Source: Anaeromicrobium sediminis (GTDB lineage: Bacteria > Bacillota > Clostridia > Peptostreptococcales > Thermotaleaceae). From it: a DNA stretch of 64,000 nt. Each line of letters begins with the position of its first letter. Positions within the stretch are counted from its first letter, which is position 1. Below, piece after piece: positions 17,525-25,191 of the stretch. The notes below the pieces were generated by a model, which was not told where the DNA came from, did no database searches, and worked only from the letters and a program-made list of their open reading frames with translations. The translations under genes and the position numbers were made by a program. The stretch is from NCBI RefSeq assembly GCF_002270055.1, contig NZ_NIBG01000005.1, forward strand, positions 80,040-144,039, given 5' to 3'.

Positions 17525-17640
17525 AAAAATATGAGAGGGAAAATTTATAATTTTCCCTCTTAATATATAGAAACTATTGTATAAAAATACTTTATAAAAT
17601 TTTATAGTAAATAGCCATTCACAAAAAAAATATCTAATAT
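17525..17640. repeat. Direct repeat copy 1, bounding racemase/regulator cassette
   Basis: About 115 bp similar to 19590-19710 in the same orientation. Shared parts in order: a terminator-like hairpin (GAGGGAAAA...TTTTCCCTC), ATAGAAACT, an identical 20-base core beginning ACTTTATAAAATTTTATAG, then AAATARCCATT. The hairpin can end transcripts from the GGDEF-EAL gene (+) and from the racemase (-). Confidence 0.7.
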
Positions 17641-17648
17641 GCTATACC

Positions 17649-18485
17649 TTATATATATATAATTCCTTCCGCTGGAATATCTACTATGCCCTTAAGGTAA
17701 ATGTCACTTATTTTATTTTCATTCCATTGGGTACATATATCTAAATGGCCACCAGGTTGTTTCACTATCATATCTATACCTTCTTTTAATCGATGTGAAA
17801 GTGTTATGCCTAAAGCTGCAGTTCCTGAACCACATCCTCTTTCCCAAATAAGGCTTTCTGTTGACTTGACATATACTAAGGGTTCTATATATGATTCTGC
17901 TTCATTATAAAACATTATTCCAAGTGCCTCATATGCTAAATTCTTTAATTGGTCTTTCACATTTATGAAAAATTCTTCTTTTGAATCGATTCCTTCACTG
18001 TCAATCACTAGGTGGACTATTCCAGGAAACTCAACAAGTGTTCCATTCCTAATACCATCCTTATAATTAACAGAAAAATCTTTTATATGTCTATGTAAAG
18101 GTATTTTAGCAGTTGAAATGAAACTATTTATATTGTTATTGGGTTTTACTGTACAATAAATGATTTCATCTGAGCCTGAAACTTCTAAAGGCACAATAAA
18201 TTCGCCTTCTTTTCTCTGAATTTTACAGTGCCCTCTTTGTACTAAGACAGCTGCCAATGCTCTGGTGGCATTAGCACAAAATTCACCGCCCATCATATGA
18301 AGTCTCACACAAGCTTCACTATTTTCACAGGAAGTCTTTTCTATAAATCCCACTTGCTCTGCATGAATGCTACTATAATCCATTACCTTTTTTGCTACCT
18401 CCATATACATGGAACGAGGTATTGGATCAACAATAAACACAGTCATGTTTTCAGTTGGATTTGCCTTTATAAAATGTAGCTTCAT
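17649..18485 (-). CDS. DapF-like PLP-independent amino acid racemase/epimerase
   Basis: 278 residues of the diaminopimelate epimerase fold. Two catalytic cysteine motifs are visible: MGGEFCANATRALA near residue 70 and WERGCGSGTAALG near residue 225, in equivalent halves of the pseudo-dimer. The first motif differs from true DapF (CGNGIRC) and is closer to the histidine/other amino acid racemase branch (CntK-like), so cell-wall DapF is unlikely. The frame extends to 18551, but ATG 18485 has an AGGGGGAAA site and gives the family N-terminus MKLHFIKANPTENMTV. It is divergent from an XRE-cupin regulator and near an amino acid permease, suggesting racemisation of a transported amino acid. The substrate is unknown. 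Confidence 0.75.
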   Translation of the reverse strand: MKLHFIKANPTENMTVFIVDPIPRSMYMEVAKKVMDYSSIHAEQVGFIEKTSCENSEACVRLHMMGGEFCANATRALAAVLVQRGHCKIQRKEGEFIVPLEVSGSDEIIYCTVKPNNNINSFISTAKIPLHRHIKDFSVNYKDGIRNGTLVEFPGIVHLVIDSEGIDSKEEFFINVKDQLKNLAYEALGIMFYNEAESYIEPLVYVKSTESLIWERGCGSGTAALGITLSHRLKEGIDMIVKQPGGHLDICTQWNENKISDIYLKGIVDIPAEGIIYI

Positions 18486-18541
18486 TATTATTTCCCCCTT
18501 TAAATATATCTCATTATTATTGTCCCCTTTAAATATATATG
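18483..18541 (-). repeat. Tandem 28-29 bp duplication over the racemase ribosome site
   Basis: The stretch TCATTATTATTTCCCCCTTT plus AAATATAT (18482-18509) is repeated almost exactly at 18511-18538. On the minus strand this gives two tandem copies of the AAAGGGGGAAATAATAATGA start region; the upstream copy has its start codon altered out of register. A slipped-strand duplication of the translation start region. Confidence 0.6.
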
Positions 18542-18707
18542 GGAAAGGCATTCATCTTAGGCTTTAATCTGAGAAATCTAGATTTAATTCTTTAAATTTA
18601 TTAAATTAGAAAATCATTGCCTTAAGTACGCCGAAGATTATAAGTAAAATATTGTAGTATAAGAAATTAATAACCTAAGTATTCTGACCATAACCTTGTG
18701 AAACATA

Positions 18708-18747
18708 ACACTATAAAATATTTTTTTATGCTATACCGTAATTATAT
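18708..18747. promoter_or_regulatory. 40-bp direct repeat, copy A (candidate operator)
   Basis: Begins ACACTATAAAATATTTTTTT and continues ATGCTATACCGTAATTATAT. It matches copy B at 18884-18923 at about 35 of 40 positions. Both lie in the divergent gap between racemase and XRE-cupin regulator, a likely autoregulated operator pair. Copy A is nearer the racemase. Confidence 0.5.
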
Positions 18748-18883
18748 CTTAAGTTATAATAAAACACAATATAGTGTACAAAAAAACACTATAGATCTAT
18801 AAATTGAAGAAAAAGACCTGGAAAAGGTTGTTATTATCATTTAACTATTAACATTGATAAAGAATTCTTTTAAATGATATAAT

Positions 18884-18923
18884 ACACTATGAAATATTTT
18901 TTTATGTTATACCATAATTACAT
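18884..18923. promoter_or_regulatory. 40-bp direct repeat, copy B (candidate operator)
   Basis: Begins ACACTATGAAATATTTTTTT and continues ATGTTATACCATAATTACAT. It lies 64 bases before the XRE-cupin start. The remaining 18542-18987 gap is AT-rich and otherwise without a gene. Confidence 0.5.
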
Positions 18924-18987
18924 TTCATGTGGAACAATAGTATCATATAGTAAATAAGAAATTTTATTTAAAAATACGGGGTGACTT

Positions 18988-19545
18988 ATGGAAAGAATTA
19001 GATCAATCGTTGGTAATAACTTGCGAATAATAAGAAAAGAAAAACAGCTTACCCTTCAGGAATTATCTGATATAACGGGTGTAAGTAAAAGTATGCTTGG
19101 AGAGATAGAAAGATCTGTGACTAATCCCACAATTACGGTACTTTGGAAAATCGTTGGAGGGTTGAAGATTCCCTTTACAATGTTAATTCAAGAGGAAAAG
19201 CCTACTGTTACTATGGTCAGAGAAAAAGACACTAAATCATTCATTGAAAAGGATGAATTTAAGATATCGTCAATATTTGAATTTGACCCTGAAAAGAAAT
19301 TTGAAATTTATCATATACAGTTCTCACCAGGGAGTAAACATGAATCTAAAGGACACAATAAAGGTGTTGAAGAATACACTTTTGTATATGAAGGAGAGCT
19401 GGTTACAGAAGTTGATGGTGAAAAGTTTAGATTGAATGCTGGTGATTCTATTAGGTTTGAGGCAGAAAATACTCACGCCTATATAAATGAGGGGCATAAG
19501 GATGCAAAGGCATATTCAATCATATTCTACGGATCAGGCAATTAG
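18988..19545 (+). CDS. XRE-family transcriptional regulator with cupin sensor domain
   Basis: 185 residues: N-terminal helix-turn-helix (about 8-62; LTLQELSDITGVSKSMLGEIERS) and a C-terminal cupin barrel (about 105-182; HESKGHNKGVEEYTFVYEGE and LNAGDSIRFEAENTHAY). Regulators of this class commonly sense small metabolites such as amino acids or polyamines and control nearby transport and catabolic genes. It is divergent from the DapF-like racemase and upstream of an APC permease; the twin 40-bp repeats in the divergent gap are its probable operators. GGGGTGA ribosome site before ATG. Followed by the second copy of the cassette-bounding repeat, whose hairpin acts as terminator. Confidence 0.88.
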   Translation: MERIRSIVGNNLRIIRKEKQLTLQELSDITGVSKSMLGEIERSVTNPTITVLWKIVGGLKIPFTMLIQEEKPTVTMVREKDTKSFIEKDEFKISSIFEFDPEKKFEIYHIQFSPGSKHESKGHNKGVEEYTFVYEGELVTEVDGEKFRLNAGDSIRFEAENTHAYINEGHKDAKAYSIIFYGSGN

Positions 19546-19589
19546 TTAAAGGTGCTCATAAATATAAACTTCAAAACTGTCATTATGAC

Positions 19590-19710
19590 GTAAAAATATG
19601 AGGGGGAAATTATAATTTCCCCCTCATATTTTTATAGAAACTTTTAAATAAAATACTTTATAAAATTTTATAGTAAATAACCATTTACACAAAATCTAGT
19701 ATATTGTCTA
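19590..19710. repeat. Direct repeat copy 2, bounding racemase/regulator cassette
   Basis: Same-orientation copy of 17525-17640. It carries a strong hairpin, GAGGGGGAAAT/ATTTCCCCCTC (19610-19625 region), ending the regulator transcript, followed by the conserved ACTTTATAAAATTTTATAG core. The remainder of the gap up to 19965 holds a short leader ORF (19900) and a TGTGTACACA palindrome (19921-19930). Confidence 0.7.
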
Positions 19711-19899
19711 ACTGAACTGTTGAATCATCTTTAAATCTACGCATCATTTTCCTAAATCTTGCAACTTACCTTGTAGTTTGTCTATTTTTTACCACTTTTA
19801 ATTAAATGAAGATATAAATCTGTAACTAAGTTTTTATTAAAAAAAGAATAATACATGGAAATACAGGAATATGATTTGTATTAAAGGAGGGTGCCCACT

Positions 19900-19920
19900 T
19901 TGAAACAAATGAGGTATTAA
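19900..19920 (+). other. Possible 6-codon leader ORF (MKQMRY)
   Basis: A very strong AAAGGAGGGTG site nine bases ahead of TTG starts TTG-AAA-CAA-ATG-AGG-TAT-TAA. It ends 45 bases before the APC permease start and is followed by the perfect palindrome TGTGTACACA. A translated leader or coupling peptide is possible; a chance ribosome site is also possible. Confidence 0.3.
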
Positions 19921-19965
19921 TGTGTACACAACTATTTTATATACACTTTGATGGGGGGGAATAAT

Positions 19966-21420
19966 ATGGTGAATAAGAGTAAACTAGGCTCCATGAATCT
20001 TGTTGATTTTTTCATGCTTGGATTTGGTTCTATGGTTGGTGTAGGCTGGTCTGTGGCCGTTAATGGTTGGTTTGCCAGTGGTGGAGGACCATTGACCACA
20101 TTAATAGCTTTTTTTATTGGAACCCTTTTAATGATTCCTATAGGATTTTGTTATGCTGAACTCACACCTGCAATGCCTGTTGCTGGTGGTGCTGTTGCCT
20201 TTGCTTATAAAGCATTTGGAACTTTTCCATCCTTTTTATCAGGTTGGTTTATTGCACTAGCTTACATTACTGTATTGCCATGGGAAGCCATTTATATTAA
20301 TGATGTTCTTGCCCTTATGTTTCCCATATTAAAAACAGGAAACCCACTATACTCTATTGCTGGGGTGCCCATATATGGCAAGGGCCTAGTAATCGGAATC
20401 ATACTTTCTACAATGGTAATTGCCCTTAATTGGGTTGGGTCAAAGGTAGCTGCAAAAGTTCAGACCTACCTAACAGGATTATTAGCAATTACTGGTGGTT
20501 TAATTATAATATTTGCTTTATTCAAAGCTAATCCAGCTAATTTACAACCAACCTATGTAAATGTGGGAAAGGGAACTCATAAGAGTTTCTTTGGTGGAGT
20601 AGTAGCCATATTTGCAATGGCCCCATTTTTCTTAGCTGGTTTTGATACAATTCCACAGGGGGTTGAAGAGGGAGGAGCTAAAATCAATTATACTAATCTA
20701 GGAAAAGTCCTAGTAGGATGCATAATTGCAGCTGGAGGATTTTATTGTCTTATTATATTATCAACAGGTATGGCCATGCCTTGGCAAGAATTTGTAGAAC
20801 TTAAGCGACCTGCCATAGCATTAATGTTTCCCGTTTTATATGGAGATGGGTTCATTGGAAGTTGCATGTATTGGGTAGCATTAATAGCAGCCTTGGCTGG
20901 ACTTTTAACTACTTGGAATGGTCTTTATATGGCTTCAGCTCGTCTACTCCTTGGTATGAGTAGAGCACGTTTAATTCCTGCATTTTTTTCTACTATTCAT
21001 CCTAAGTACGGTACCCCAAAGGGAGCAAATTGTTTCAGTGCTATTGCCACATTAATAGGTCCATTTATTGGAATGGGAGTTATTGATCCACTAACTATTG
21101 TTGGAGCAACGGCCTTTGTCATTGGATGGTTTGCTGTTGCCCTTTGTGCCATAAGGCTTAGAAAAACTGACCCACATATGAAACGTCCATTTAAAATGCC
21201 TGGTGGAATTAAAACAGCAGGGATAGGAGCCCTTGTTTCAGGAGCAATAATATTAAGTACATTTATTCCTGGACTACCAGGATTTATGGGTAATCTAGGT
21301 GTATCTATTTTCTTCATATGGATAGTCCTTGGTTTATTATTCTATTTTGGTTCAAGCAAGTATAGAAATGCAGTTTCGGAAGAAGAACGTATTGCTTCAA
21401 TTTTTAAACTTAAAAAGTAA
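19966..21420 (+). CDS. APC-superfamily amino acid permease
   Basis: Proton- or ion-coupled amino acid transporter of the cytoplasmic membrane. 484 residues with about 12 helices. The first helix carries the family GSMVGVGW substrate-gate motif (near residue 22) and there is a conserved GFDTIPQGVEEGG loop in the middle. The frame begins at TTG 19948, but ATG 19966 after GGGGGGAAT is the better start and avoids translating the ribosome site. Neighbours are an XRE-cupin regulator upstream and a PLP enzyme plus RidA downstream, suggesting uptake feeding amino acid conversion. The specific substrate cannot be read. Confidence 0.88.
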   Translation: MVNKSKLGSMNLVDFFMLGFGSMVGVGWSVAVNGWFASGGGPLTTLIAFFIGTLLMIPIGFCYAELTPAMPVAGGAVAFAYKAFGTFPSFLSGWFIALAYITVLPWEAIYINDVLALMFPILKTGNPLYSIAGVPIYGKGLVIGIILSTMVIALNWVGSKVAAKVQTYLTGLLAITGGLIIIFALFKANPANLQPTYVNVGKGTHKSFFGGVVAIFAMAPFFLAGFDTIPQGVEEGGAKINYTNLGKVLVGCIIAAGGFYCLIILSTGMAMPWQEFVELKRPAIALMFPVLYGDGFIGSCMYWVALIAALAGLLTTWNGLYMASARLLLGMSRARLIPAFFSTIHPKYGTPKGANCFSAIATLIGPFIGMGVIDPLTIVGATAFVIGWFAVALCAIRLRKTDPHMKRPFKMPGGIKTAGIGALVSGAIILSTFIPGLPGFMGNLGVSIFFIWIVLGLLFYFGSSKYRNAVSEEERIASIFKLKK

Positions 21421-21444
21421 GATTTTATTAATCTTTTAATCTGC

Positions 21445-21481
21445 AAAATAAAGCTCTTCGTAAGGAGGGCTTTATTTTCTT
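21445..21481 (+). terminator. Intrinsic terminator after APC permease
   Basis: AAAATAAAGCTCT and GAGGGCTTTATTTT pair around TCGTAAG, followed by CTTTT. Confidence 0.8.
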
Positions 21482-21541
21482 TTGTAGTATTATTAATAGA
21501 TATGAAAAAAATTATATTAAGGACAAAGGGGATGACAGTAT

Positions 21542-22750
21542 ATGAAAGATATTAAGTTCATTTGTACAAAATGTAATAAAGAATTTCCAATAGATAAGGC
21601 TCTCTATAGATGTGATGTTTGCAATGAACCCTTAGAGGTAGAAGAAATAAAAGAGGGAAAGATAAAAGAGGGAAATGTACTTAATCAAACGATTTTAGAT
21701 AGATACTCAGAGTTTTTTCCATTTGTAAATGTGGATAATGAGATAGGTCTTGGGGAAGGATTTACTTCCTTAGTAGAATCTAAAGAACTTGCTGAAAATC
21801 TAGGAGTAGGAAAAATATATTTTAAAAATGAAAGTCAAAACCCAACTTGGTCCTTTAAAGATAGGGGAACTATTGCGGGAGTTCAGCACGCCCTTAAATT
21901 AGGATATAAGAGAATTGGAACTGTATCTACTGGAAATATGGCACCTTCTGTGGCTGCCTATGGAAGTAAAGCAGGCTTGGAAACATTCGTATTTGTAAGT
22001 AAGCATATAGCTCCTGAGAAACTTAATCCTATAGCTATTTATAATCCTAATCTCATAAAAGTAGATGGGGACTATGGGAGCCTTTATTATGAGAGTTTAA
22101 AAATAGGAAAAGAAAATAATATATACTTCATAAATTCTGATGCTCCATTTAGAGTGGAAGGATCAAAAACTATAGCCTTTGAAATATGTGAGCAATTAAA
22201 CTTTAATATGCCTGATTATGTAGTAGTTCCCACTAGTGCTGGTGGTAATATTAGGGGAATAGAAAAGGGATTTAGAGAGTTTAAAAACTGTGGTTTTATA
22301 GATAGAGTCCCTAAGATTATTTGTGCTCAGGCAAGTGGTTGTTCGCCCATATATAATGCATATAATAATAAATCAGAAACAATTGAAAGATTTGAGAATC
22401 CTAATACTATTGCCCATGCCATTGAAAATCCATTTCCTCCAAGTGGAAATGAAACATTGAGAATCATAAAGAAAAATGGTGGAACTTTTGTTGCCGTTTC
22501 TGATGAGGAGATTGTAGAGTGCCAAGGAATCTTAGCCCAATCTGGTATATTTGGACAACCTGCATCGGCAGTTCCCTTAGCTGCTGTTAGAAAGTTAAAA
22601 GAAGAGAATTATTTCAAAGGAAACGAAAAGATTGTGTGCGTTGTAACAGGTAGTGGATTAAAATATACGGCTGCCTTTGAAAAACATAATTTAGTAGCTA
22701 TGGAATGTAAGATAGAAGAATTAAGTGATTTTATAAGGGATGAATTTTAA
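21542..22750 (+). CDS. Threonine synthase-like PLP-dependent enzyme
   Basis: 402 residues of fold-type II PLP enzyme. An N-terminal zinc-knuckle (FICTKCNKEF, YRCDVCNEP) typical of the bacterial/archaeal threonine synthase branch is followed by NESQNPTWSFKDRGT with the PLP lysine near residue 104, VSTGNMAPSVAAYG for phosphate binding, and PTSAGGNIRG. Threonine synthase (O-phosphohomoserine to threonine) is the family name. However, its partners here are a permease, a racemase and RidA rather than homoserine genes, so a catabolic ammonia-lyase/dehydratase activity is a real alternative. RidA removes the enamine/imine products of such enzymes. About 65 bases separate it from ridA, so the two are probably co-transcribed. 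Confidence 0.8.
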   Translation: MKDIKFICTKCNKEFPIDKALYRCDVCNEPLEVEEIKEGKIKEGNVLNQTILDRYSEFFPFVNVDNEIGLGEGFTSLVESKELAENLGVGKIYFKNESQNPTWSFKDRGTIAGVQHALKLGYKRIGTVSTGNMAPSVAAYGSKAGLETFVFVSKHIAPEKLNPIAIYNPNLIKVDGDYGSLYYESLKIGKENNIYFINSDAPFRVEGSKTIAFEICEQLNFNMPDYVVVPTSAGGNIRGIEKGFREFKNCGFIDRVPKIICAQASGCSPIYNAYNNKSETIERFENPNTIAHAIENPFPPSGNETLRIIKKNGGTFVAVSDEEIVECQGILAQSGIFGQPASAVPLAAVRKLKEENYFKGNEKIVCVVTGSGLKYTAAFEKHNLVAMECKIEELSDFIRDEF

Positions 22751-22776
22751 TATTAGTATTAAAGATATTTTATGAA

Positions 22777-22815
22777 GGGAGGAACTTATAGAAAGTTGTT
22801 CTATAAGAAACATAT
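22777..22815 (+). promoter_or_regulatory. Ribosome site separated from ridA start by a hairpin
   Basis: GGGAGG (22777-22782) lies 33 bases before the ATG at 22816. Between them CTTATAGAA (22785-22793) and TTCTATAAG (22799-22807) form a perfect 9-bp stem with AGTTG loop. Folding removes 23 bases and leaves an effective spacing of ten. There is no other good ribosome site near the ATG, and an in-frame TAA at 22804 excludes an upstream start. Confidence 0.6.
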
Positions 22816-23277
22816 ATGGAAATTGAAAAAAGACTAGAAGAATTAAATATTAAGCTTCCACCTTGTCCACCACCTGCTGCCGTCTATGTGTCTGCTGTAT
22901 TAAGTGATGATTTTGTATTTGTGGCAGGGCAAACACCTAAGGATGGAACAGAGTTAATTTACAAGGGAAAGGTTGGTCGAGATTTATCAGTTCAGGATGG
23001 ATATAATGCAGCAAGAGTATGCGTTCTAAGATCTATTAGTGCTATTAAAAGTATTATTGGAGATTTAGATAAGATTGAGAGAATAGTTAAAGTCACTGGA
23101 TATGTAAACTGTTGTGATGATTTTGAAAAGCATCCCCTTGTGATTAATGGTGCATCTGAATTATTAGAAAAAGTATTCGGTGAAAGGGGCAAGCATGCTA
23201 GGGTAGCTGTAGGAACTAATTCTCTACCAGGCAATGCTGCCGTTGAAGTGGAAATAATAGTTAAAGTAAATAGATAA
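22816..23277 (+). CDS. RidA family enamine/imine deaminase
   Basis: 153 residues of the YjgF/YER057c/UK114 family, which hydrolyses reactive 2-aminoacrylate-type intermediates released by PLP dehydratases. Conserved points are FVFVAGQTPKDG, GRDLSVQDGYNAARVC and the C-terminal ARVAVGTNSLPGNAAVEVE with the substrate-binding arginine, so it looks catalytically competent. About 25 residues longer than classical RidA, with the N-terminal extension seen in the YoaB-like/Rid subgroup. Adjacent to the PLP enzyme, a natural functional partner. Its unusual hairpin-bridged ribosome site is described separately. Confidence 0.9.
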   Translation: MEIEKRLEELNIKLPPCPPPAAVYVSAVLSDDFVFVAGQTPKDGTELIYKGKVGRDLSVQDGYNAARVCVLRSISAIKSIIGDLDKIERIVKVTGYVNCCDDFEKHPLVINGASELLEKVFGERGKHARVAVGTNSLPGNAAVEVEIIVKVNR

Positions 23278-23280
23278 AAG

Positions 23281-23320
23281 AAATGCCTATGCTGAGTATA
23301 TACAAAGCATAGGCATTATT
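23281..23320. terminator. Bidirectional terminator between ridA and prfC
   Basis: AATGCCTATGCT/AGCATAGGCATT, 12-bp stem with a 12-base loop, followed by a T-rich tract on the + strand. It serves convergent ridA and prfC. Confidence 0.85.
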
Positions 23321-23329
23321 TTTATTTTT

Positions 23330-24934
23330 TTATTCTACTAAAGAAGTTTCTCTTAATGATAATCCTTCATTTCTTTCTATTATTTGTCTAATAGACCATT
23401 CGTTTTGGAATAATAATACAGGTTCTTCATCCTTATTTTCAACTAACATAGTATCCATAGTCATGGAGAATCTAGCCGCATTAAAGTTGTCCATTTCAAC
23501 CCAACGAATATAACGATATGGTAATCTTTGCATAGTAATATCAACACCATATTCGTTTTTAAGTCTATATTCTAATACTTCAAATTGAAGGACTCCAACT
23601 ACTCCTACAATAACTTCCTCAATACCTATATTAGGACGCTTATATACTTGGATTGCTCCTTCTTGGGCAATTTGAGTAATTCCCTTTAAGAATTGCTTTC
23701 TCTTAAGAGAATTTTTTGTAGATATAGTTGCAAAATGTTCAGGGGCAAATTGTGGTATACCCTTATATTTTAATTTTGATTGTTTTGCTGATAGGGTATC
23801 ACCAATATTAAATATTCCTGGGTCATGTATACCTATAATATCACCAGGATAAGCTGAAGTCACCATTACACGGTCTTGTGCCACAAATTGTTGTGGTTGG
23901 GCTAACTTAACCTTTTTATTTCTTTGTACATGATTTACTGCCATACCCTTTTCAAATTTACCAGAACAAATTCTTAAGAATGCTATTCTATCCCTATGGG
24001 CAGGGTCCATGTTAGCCTGAATCTTAAAAATAAATCCAGAGAAGTTATCTGATTCAGGGTCAATTTCACCTAAATTACTAATACGTGGTGTAGGAGGCAT
24101 AGTTATGTCTAAGAAGGACTCTAAGAATGGCTCAACCCCAAAGTTAGTAAGGGCACTTCCAAAGAATACTGGAGTTAATTCTCCTTTTAATATCTTATCT
24201 AAATCAAAATTATCTCCTGCAATATCTAAAAGTTCAATATCTCCCATTAATTGTTCATGAAGTCCTGGACCTAATAAATCATTAAATTTTTCGTCTGTTA
24301 AATCACCTTTAATTGCATCAGCAATAGATTGTCCATGGTTACCATCATCAAAAACTTCTATTTGTTCTTTGTGACGGTTATAAACTCCTTTAAAGTCCTT
24401 ACCTGAGCCAATAGGCCAGTTCATAGGGCAAGAACGGATTCCTAATACATTTTCAATATCTTCAAGTAGTTCAAAGGGTTCTCTTCCTGTACGGTCCATC
24501 TTATTTATAAAGGTGAAAATCGGAATCCCTCTCATTTTACATACTTGGAATAATTTCTTTGTTTGATCTTCCACACCCTTTGCAGAATCAATAACCATAA
24601 CGGCACTGTCCGCTGCCATAAGAGTTCTGTAAGTATCCTCACTGAAATCCTGGTGACCTGGTGTATCTAGAATGTTGATACAAAAGTTGTTGTATTCAAA
24701 TTGAAGTACACTGGATGTAACTGATATACCCCTTTGTTTTTCTATTTCCATCCAGTCAGATACAGCATGCTTTTGTGATCTTCTGGATTTAACAGATCCT
24801 GCTGAACGAATGGCTCCACCGTATAATAGGAATTTTTCAGTTAGCGTTGTTTTTCCCGCATCGGGGTGGGAAATGATTGCAAAGGTTCTTCTTCTTCGAA
24901 CTTCATCAATAAAATTTAAATTTTGTTCTGTCAT
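23330..24934 (-). CDS. prfC: Peptide chain release factor 3
   Basis: GTPase that recycles RF1/RF2 from the ribosome after termination. 534 residues, the usual RF3 length. G1 SHPDAGKTTLTEK near residue 19, G3 DTPGHQDFSEDTYR near 90 and G4 NKMD near 142 are intact; the RF3-specific WPIGSGKDFKGVYNR and the C-terminal FEVLEYRLKNEYGVD are present. A GGAAG ribosome site precedes the ATG. A sigma-A-type promoter is visible upstream. Housekeeping gene unrelated to its neighbours. Confidence 0.96.
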   Translation of the reverse strand: MTEQNLNFIDEVRRRRTFAIISHPDAGKTTLTEKFLLYGGAIRSAGSVKSRRSQKHAVSDWMEIEKQRGISVTSSVLQFEYNNFCINILDTPGHQDFSEDTYRTLMAADSAVMVIDSAKGVEDQTKKLFQVCKMRGIPIFTFINKMDRTGREPFELLEDIENVLGIRSCPMNWPIGSGKDFKGVYNRHKEQIEVFDDGNHGQSIADAIKGDLTDEKFNDLLGPGLHEQLMGDIELLDIAGDNFDLDKILKGELTPVFFGSALTNFGVEPFLESFLDITMPPTPRISNLGEIDPESDNFSGFIFKIQANMDPAHRDRIAFLRICSGKFEKGMAVNHVQRNKKVKLAQPQQFVAQDRVMVTSAYPGDIIGIHDPGIFNIGDTLSAKQSKLKYKGIPQFAPEHFATISTKNSLKRKQFLKGITQIAQEGAIQVYKRPNIGIEEVIVGVVGVLQFEVLEYRLKNEYGVDITMQRLPYRYIRWVEMDNFNAARFSMTMDTMLVENKDEEPVLLFQNEWSIRQIIERNEGLSLRETSLVE

Positions 24935-24997
24935 TTTTAATCTTCCTTTATCTTAAATTTGTAATCTTATACTTAATATAAAAATGTAATCGTATTG

Positions 24998-25026
24998 ATG
25001 TTATAACGATATGGTTTAACTGTCAA
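24998..25026 (-). promoter_or_regulatory. Sigma-A-type promoter for prfC
   Basis: On the minus strand TTGACA (25026-25021) and TAACAT (25003-24998) are separated by 17 bases, about 65 bases before the prfC start. The rest of 24935-25191 is AT-rich without a gene. Confidence 0.65.
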
Positions 25027-25191
25027 TTGTTATTTATAAAAATCTTCATAAACCTCGTAAATGTCACTCATCCTAGTATGCTTATATTTAGGAAATTTAC
25101 TAAAAGAATTCGCTGATATATTCAATTAGTTTGTGAAATAATATATGATATTCCATTTAATTCATATTAATTATATTTTGGAGGAAAAGTA

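Noticed and set aside
17649-18485. Housekeeping diaminopimelate epimerase (dapF)
   Set aside because: The first cysteine motif is MGGEFCAN rather than the DapF CGNG form, and the gene sits with a cupin regulator and permease rather than lysine genes.
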